Below, piece by piece: positions 43,476 to 46,580 of a DNA stretch of 46,580 bases. The position numbers and the translations under genes were made by a program. Location: positions 1 through 46,580 of the IMG/VR virus record IMGVR_UViG_3300032241_000538; one strand, given 5' to 3'. Origin of the DNA: a virus. Each line of letters begins with the position of its first letter. The first letter of the stretch is position 1. The notes under the pieces were generated by a model. It saw nothing but the letters and a program-made list of their open reading frames with translations, was not told where the DNA came from and made no database searches.

Positions 43476-44875
43476 TGAGTTACGAAAGTGATCGCATCAA
43501 ACAAATTAAAATTAAGATTGAACAGGAAGTAGGACCTACATTCTGTTTAGCAAAGTGGCACCACGTTACAATGTACTTACAAAGTGGCGAGACACATAGT
43601 TGTTATCATCCTCGTCCACACAAGATTCCATTAGAAGAATTAAAAGATAATCCTTCAGCATTACACAATACAAACGAAAAGAAACAAGAACGCAAACTAA
43701 TGTTAGAAGGCGGCAAACCAGACGGCTGTGTATACTGTTGGAACATTGAGGCAATGGGCCCAGACTATATCAGTGATCGTCATATACGTAATGGTAGTAT
43801 ATTTACAGAAGAACGTTACGAACAAACAGCCAAAGGACCTTGGGATCAGAACATTAATCCAGAGTATCTGGAAATCAACTTTGGTAATGAATGTAACTTT
43901 AAATGTGGATATTGTCATCCTAAATACAGCACACGTTTCTATAATGAAATTAAAGAAAACGGGCCAGTAGAAAATGTACGCAATCATCGTTGCGATATTG
44001 ATTGGATGAAACTATATCAACGCGAAGAAGAAAATCCCTATGTTGACGCATTTTGGGAATGGTGGCCCGAACTACGCAAAACACTGAACATTATGCGTGT
44101 TACTGGCGGCGAACCTACAATGCATCGTAGTACATGGCAACTGTTAGATGCTATTGATAAAGATCCAATGCCTTGGCTTGAATTGAATATCAATAGTAAC
44201 TTGGGTACTAAAAACGCATTGGTACAACGATTAAGTACTAGTGTTAAAAAACTTGTAGATGAAAAGAAAATCAAAAGTTTTAAATTGTTTACAAGTATGG
44301 ATACATGGGGCGAACGTGCTGAGTATATTCGCACAGGACTTGATTTACAAGTTTGGGAAGAAAACTTTCATACCTATCTATCACAAACAGATAGCCCAGT
44401 TACGTTTATGATTACGTTTAATATCTTTAGTGTAACCACATTTAAATCGTTTTTAGAAAAGATATTAGAATGGCGCAATACATATGATTGGTATGACGAT
44501 CCTGTAAACCCACAACATCGTGTGCGTTTTGATACCCCATACTTACGTGACCCTATACAGTATGATATGAATATATTGCCTAAAGGCGAGTTTATGCCAT
44601 ATATGCATGATGCGTTAGAGTTTATGAAAGCAAATGTCGATGATAGTAGTGGTAAAAAATTTAGCACTATTGAATATGAAAAGTTTAAGCGTGTAGTTGA
44701 CTACATGGCTGAAACGAATTATAGCGATGAAAAACTAATTGAGGGTCGTAGAGACTTCTATAATTGGTTCAATGAATTAGATGAACGCAGAGAAACAGAC
44801 ATGCTTAGTGTGTTTCCAGAAATGATGAATTTTTACAGATTATGCCAGGAAGTAAATAGAACTAATCCACTATGA
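43475..44875 (+). CDS. Twitch-domain radical SAM protein 1
   Basis: A 466-aa protein. The radical SAM cluster motif is C140-x3-C144-x2-C147 (CNFKCGYC), followed by RVTGGEPT, the SAM-binding GGE. Upstream lies an N-terminal auxiliary-cluster pattern: FC24 (CLAKWHHVTMY), C43, and C85-x2-C88 (GCVYCW). This plan matches the N-terminal 'twitch' radical SAM proteins found in phages and bacteria. Downstream, GERAEYIRTGLDL is shared with the next gene. These enzymes use SAM and [4Fe-4S] clusters for radical chemistry on unknown substrates. It overlaps the upstream gene (TAATG) and the next (ATGA). It is the most divergent of the three radical SAM proteins here. Confidence 0.85.
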   Translation: MSYESDRIKQIKIKIEQEVGPTFCLAKWHHVTMYLQSGETHSCYHPRPHKIPLEELKDNPSALHNTNEKKQERKLMLEGGKPDGCVYCWNIEAMGPDYISDRHIRNGSIFTEERYEQTAKGPWDQNINPEYLEINFGNECNFKCGYCHPKYSTRFYNEIKENGPVENVRNHRCDIDWMKLYQREEENPYVDAFWEWWPELRKTLNIMRVTGGEPTMHRSTWQLLDAIDKDPMPWLELNINSNLGTKNALVQRLSTSVKKLVDEKKIKSFKLFTSMDTWGERAEYIRTGLDLQVWEENFHTYLSQTDSPVTFMITFNIFSVTTFKSFLEKILEWRNTYDWYDDPVNPQHRVRFDTPYLRDPIQYDMNILPKGEFMPYMHDALEFMKANVDDSSGKKFSTIEYEKFKRVVDYMAETNYSDEKLIEGRRDFYNWFNELDERRETDMLSVFPEMMNFYRLCQEVNRTNPL

Positions 44876-46149
44876 TAAAAATTAATAAATTAGACTTACT
44901 AGAAAATAGTAAAACATTCTGTATGTATCCATGGATACATCTTCACACTACACCAAGTGGTCGTACCGCTCCCTGCTGTATTGCTAAAAGTTGTACTGAT
45001 GACTATGCATTGAATCCAAACGACTATAATCTTATGGAATTAGTCAACAGTGATATGATGAAAACATTGCGTTTGGACATGCTTAAAGGTGTTCAAAACC
45101 CAGAATGTGAAAATTGTTATAAACACGAAAAACAAAATATTTGCAGTAGTAGAAAAAGTGTCAATAAAGATTTTGGAAAATACTTTGATGAAGCCATAGC
45201 ATCTACCAATTTAGAAGATGGATCATTAAAGCAATTTAAAATGCGTTATTTTGATATTCGTTTTAGCAACATATGTAATTTTAAATGTCGCACATGTGGA
45301 TTGCATTACAGCAGTCAATGGGAACAAGAAGATATTAAGCATAGTCCTATACATGTAAACCCAATACCAAAAAACAATAACAAAGAATTTTTACAAAACG
45401 TATTAGATCAAATCCCATATATGGACACTGCTTATTTTGCCGGCGGCGAACCCTTAATTACAGAAGAACATTATATTTTATTAGAAGAAATGATACGTTT
45501 GGGCAGAACTAATATACAATTAAAATATAATACAAACTTAAGTAACCTGCGTTTTAAAAGTAAAGACTTATTATCAATATGGAAAAACTTTAAAATGCCC
45601 ATACAGATTTATGCAAGTATTGACCATTATGGTGAACGTGCAGAATATCTACGACATGGAACAGATTGGGGCGTTATTGAAAGTAACTTTTTAACTATCA
45701 AACAACAAAGCAATATTAATTTGTCAATTAATACCGTGTTAAGTGCGTTTAATTTATTAACTATTGATAAATTTTACAATTATCTAATAGATAAAGGAAT
45801 GTATTATCCAACTTGTGATGTTTATAGTTTATATCCAATGGCTACACCAACACATTTAAGTTGTCATATACTGCCAATGGAATATAAAGATCAAGCAAAA
45901 ATTAAACTACAAAATTGCGTAGACAGATTTACAAAAGAAAACTTTACACACGAACAAACACATGAGTTTGTAAATGGTATACGTTGGATTTACAGTGAAA
46001 ATACATGGGAACGTGAAAAGTTTAACTTCTTTAGTGAAGTAAATCGTTTGGATAGAATACGCGGAGAAAATTTCAGCAAAGTCTTTCCTGAACTAGCCCC
46101 ATTATATGAAAGTATGAAACCACAACGTAGACCTTTGCCAACCATATGA
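44872..46149 (+). CDS. Twitch-domain radical SAM protein 2
   Basis: A 425-aa protein. The N-terminal auxiliary motif is C17 in FCMYPWIHLHTTPSG, C35-C36 (APCC), and C79-x2-C82 (CENCYKHE). The radical SAM motif is C135-x3-C139-x2-C142 (CNFKCRTC), then YFAGGEPLI. The GERAEYLRHGTDWGVIESNF block is shared with radical SAM 1. The C-terminal part lacks an obvious further cysteine cluster. It is about 40 aa shorter than radical SAM 1 and closer in sequence to radical SAM 3, so 2 and 3 look like the more recent duplication. ATGA overlaps at both ends show strict coupling. The substrate is unknown. Confidence 0.85.
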   Translation: MIKINKLDLLENSKTFCMYPWIHLHTTPSGRTAPCCIAKSCTDDYALNPNDYNLMELVNSDMMKTLRLDMLKGVQNPECENCYKHEKQNICSSRKSVNKDFGKYFDEAIASTNLEDGSLKQFKMRYFDIRFSNICNFKCRTCGLHYSSQWEQEDIKHSPIHVNPIPKNNNKEFLQNVLDQIPYMDTAYFAGGEPLITEEHYILLEEMIRLGRTNIQLKYNTNLSNLRFKSKDLLSIWKNFKMPIQIYASIDHYGERAEYLRHGTDWGVIESNFLTIKQQSNINLSINTVLSAFNLLTIDKFYNYLIDKGMYYPTCDVYSLYPMATPTHLSCHILPMEYKDQAKIKLQNCVDRFTKENFTHEQTHEFVNGIRWIYSENTWEREKFNFFSEVNRLDRIRGENFSKVFPELAPLYESMKPQRRPLPTI

Positions 46150-46580
46150 ACAAAGACTTCTTATTAAATGAAAGCAAAGTCTTTTGTATGTTTCCATGGG
46201 TACACTTAAACACAACACCCAAAGGTGATATCTATCCCTGCTGTAGCAATGACTATCAAAGTCCATTTGCTAACACAAAAGACAGCACATTAGAACAAGC
46301 ATTTAATAATGACAAAATGAAACAACTGCGTTTGGATATGTTAAACGAACGCAAGAATAATATCTGTACGTTTTGTTATAAGCACGAAGAAGCAGGCCCA
46401 CATAGTTTTAGAAACTATAGCAAAGATCATTTTGCCAAATACTTTGATGAAGTTGTGACTACTACACAGCCAGACGGCACTGTGCCAGATTTTAAAATGC
46501 GTTACTTTGATATTCGCTTTAGCAATATCTGTAACTTTAAATGCCGTACTTGTGGCAGTGAATTTAGCAGTCAATGGGCA
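46146..46580 (+). CDS. Twitch-domain radical SAM protein 3 (cut by window end)
   Basis: 145 residues are visible before the window ends, with no stop. FC14 (FCMFPWVHLNTTPKG), C32-C33 (YPCC) and C74-x2-C77 (CTFCYKHE) give the auxiliary motif. The radical SAM motif is C129-x3-C133-x2-C136 (CNFKCRTC). The segments LRLDML, FCYKHE and FKMRYFDIRFSNICNFKCRT are almost identical in radical SAM 2, though the DNA differs at many third positions. It starts in ATGA overlap with that gene. The catalytic end lies outside the window; more genes of this operon may follow. Confidence 0.85.
   Translation, partial: MNKDFLLNESKVFCMFPWVHLNTTPKGDIYPCCSNDYQSPFANTKDSTLEQAFNNDKMKQLRLDMLNERKNNICTFCYKHEEAGPHSFRNYSKDHFAKYFDEVVTTTQPDGTVPDFKMRYFDIRFSNICNFKCRTCGSEFSSQWA

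Overview
This window is part of the genome of an uncultured T4-like tailed phage with a contractile tail, of the broad type seen in aquatic T4-like phages (cyanophage or pelagiphage relatives). The evidence is a set of recognisable T4-type proteins: recombination nuclease gp47, late sigma factor gp55, baseplate proteins gp53, gp5, gp25 and gp6, and a gp48/gp54-like tail-tube/baseplate protein. The DNA is AT-rich and almost wholly coding. I see no tRNA gene, integrase, insertion sequence or CRISPR array. The host cannot be named from this sequence.

Layout. (1) Positions 55-2178, minus strand: gp55, gp47 and a 73-aa protein form a tightly packed operon behind a host-type -35/-10 promoter. (2) Positions 2318-14591, plus strand: the baseplate/tail module, in order gp48/54-like, gp53, hub-like, gp5 spike (no lysozyme domain seen), a Ser/Gly/Asn-rich protein, gp25 and gp6. 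(3) Positions 14603-33874: one uninterrupted 6423-codon frame. It occupies the gp7 position and is a mosaic of repeat modules and two beta-propeller-like stretches. (4) Positions 33881-39840: a small frame, a conserved virion protein, two tail-fibre-like paralogues sharing an N-terminal module, a further fibre-like protein and a 101-aa conserved protein. (5) Positions 39801-46580: an overlapping operon of GT-A-like glycosyltransferases, an SGNH-hydrolase-like protein, a small protein with a CxxC motif, and three tandem radical SAM proteins with an N-terminal auxiliary cysteine cluster. The last is cut by the window edge.

How the parts may work together. The motif GATAAATA occurs in front of the structural units and resembles the TATAAATA late promoter recognised by gp55-type sigma factors. 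gp55, encoded here, would therefore switch on the tail genes. At two genes the box lies exactly 5 nt before an ATG and no ribosome binding site is visible, which suggests leaderless late mRNAs. The sugar-transferase and radical SAM operon directly follows the fibre genes on the same strand, so it was probably acquired to modify phage fibres, host surface glycan or a peptide substrate. Its chemistry is unknown, and it is the best candidate for an undescribed system in the window.
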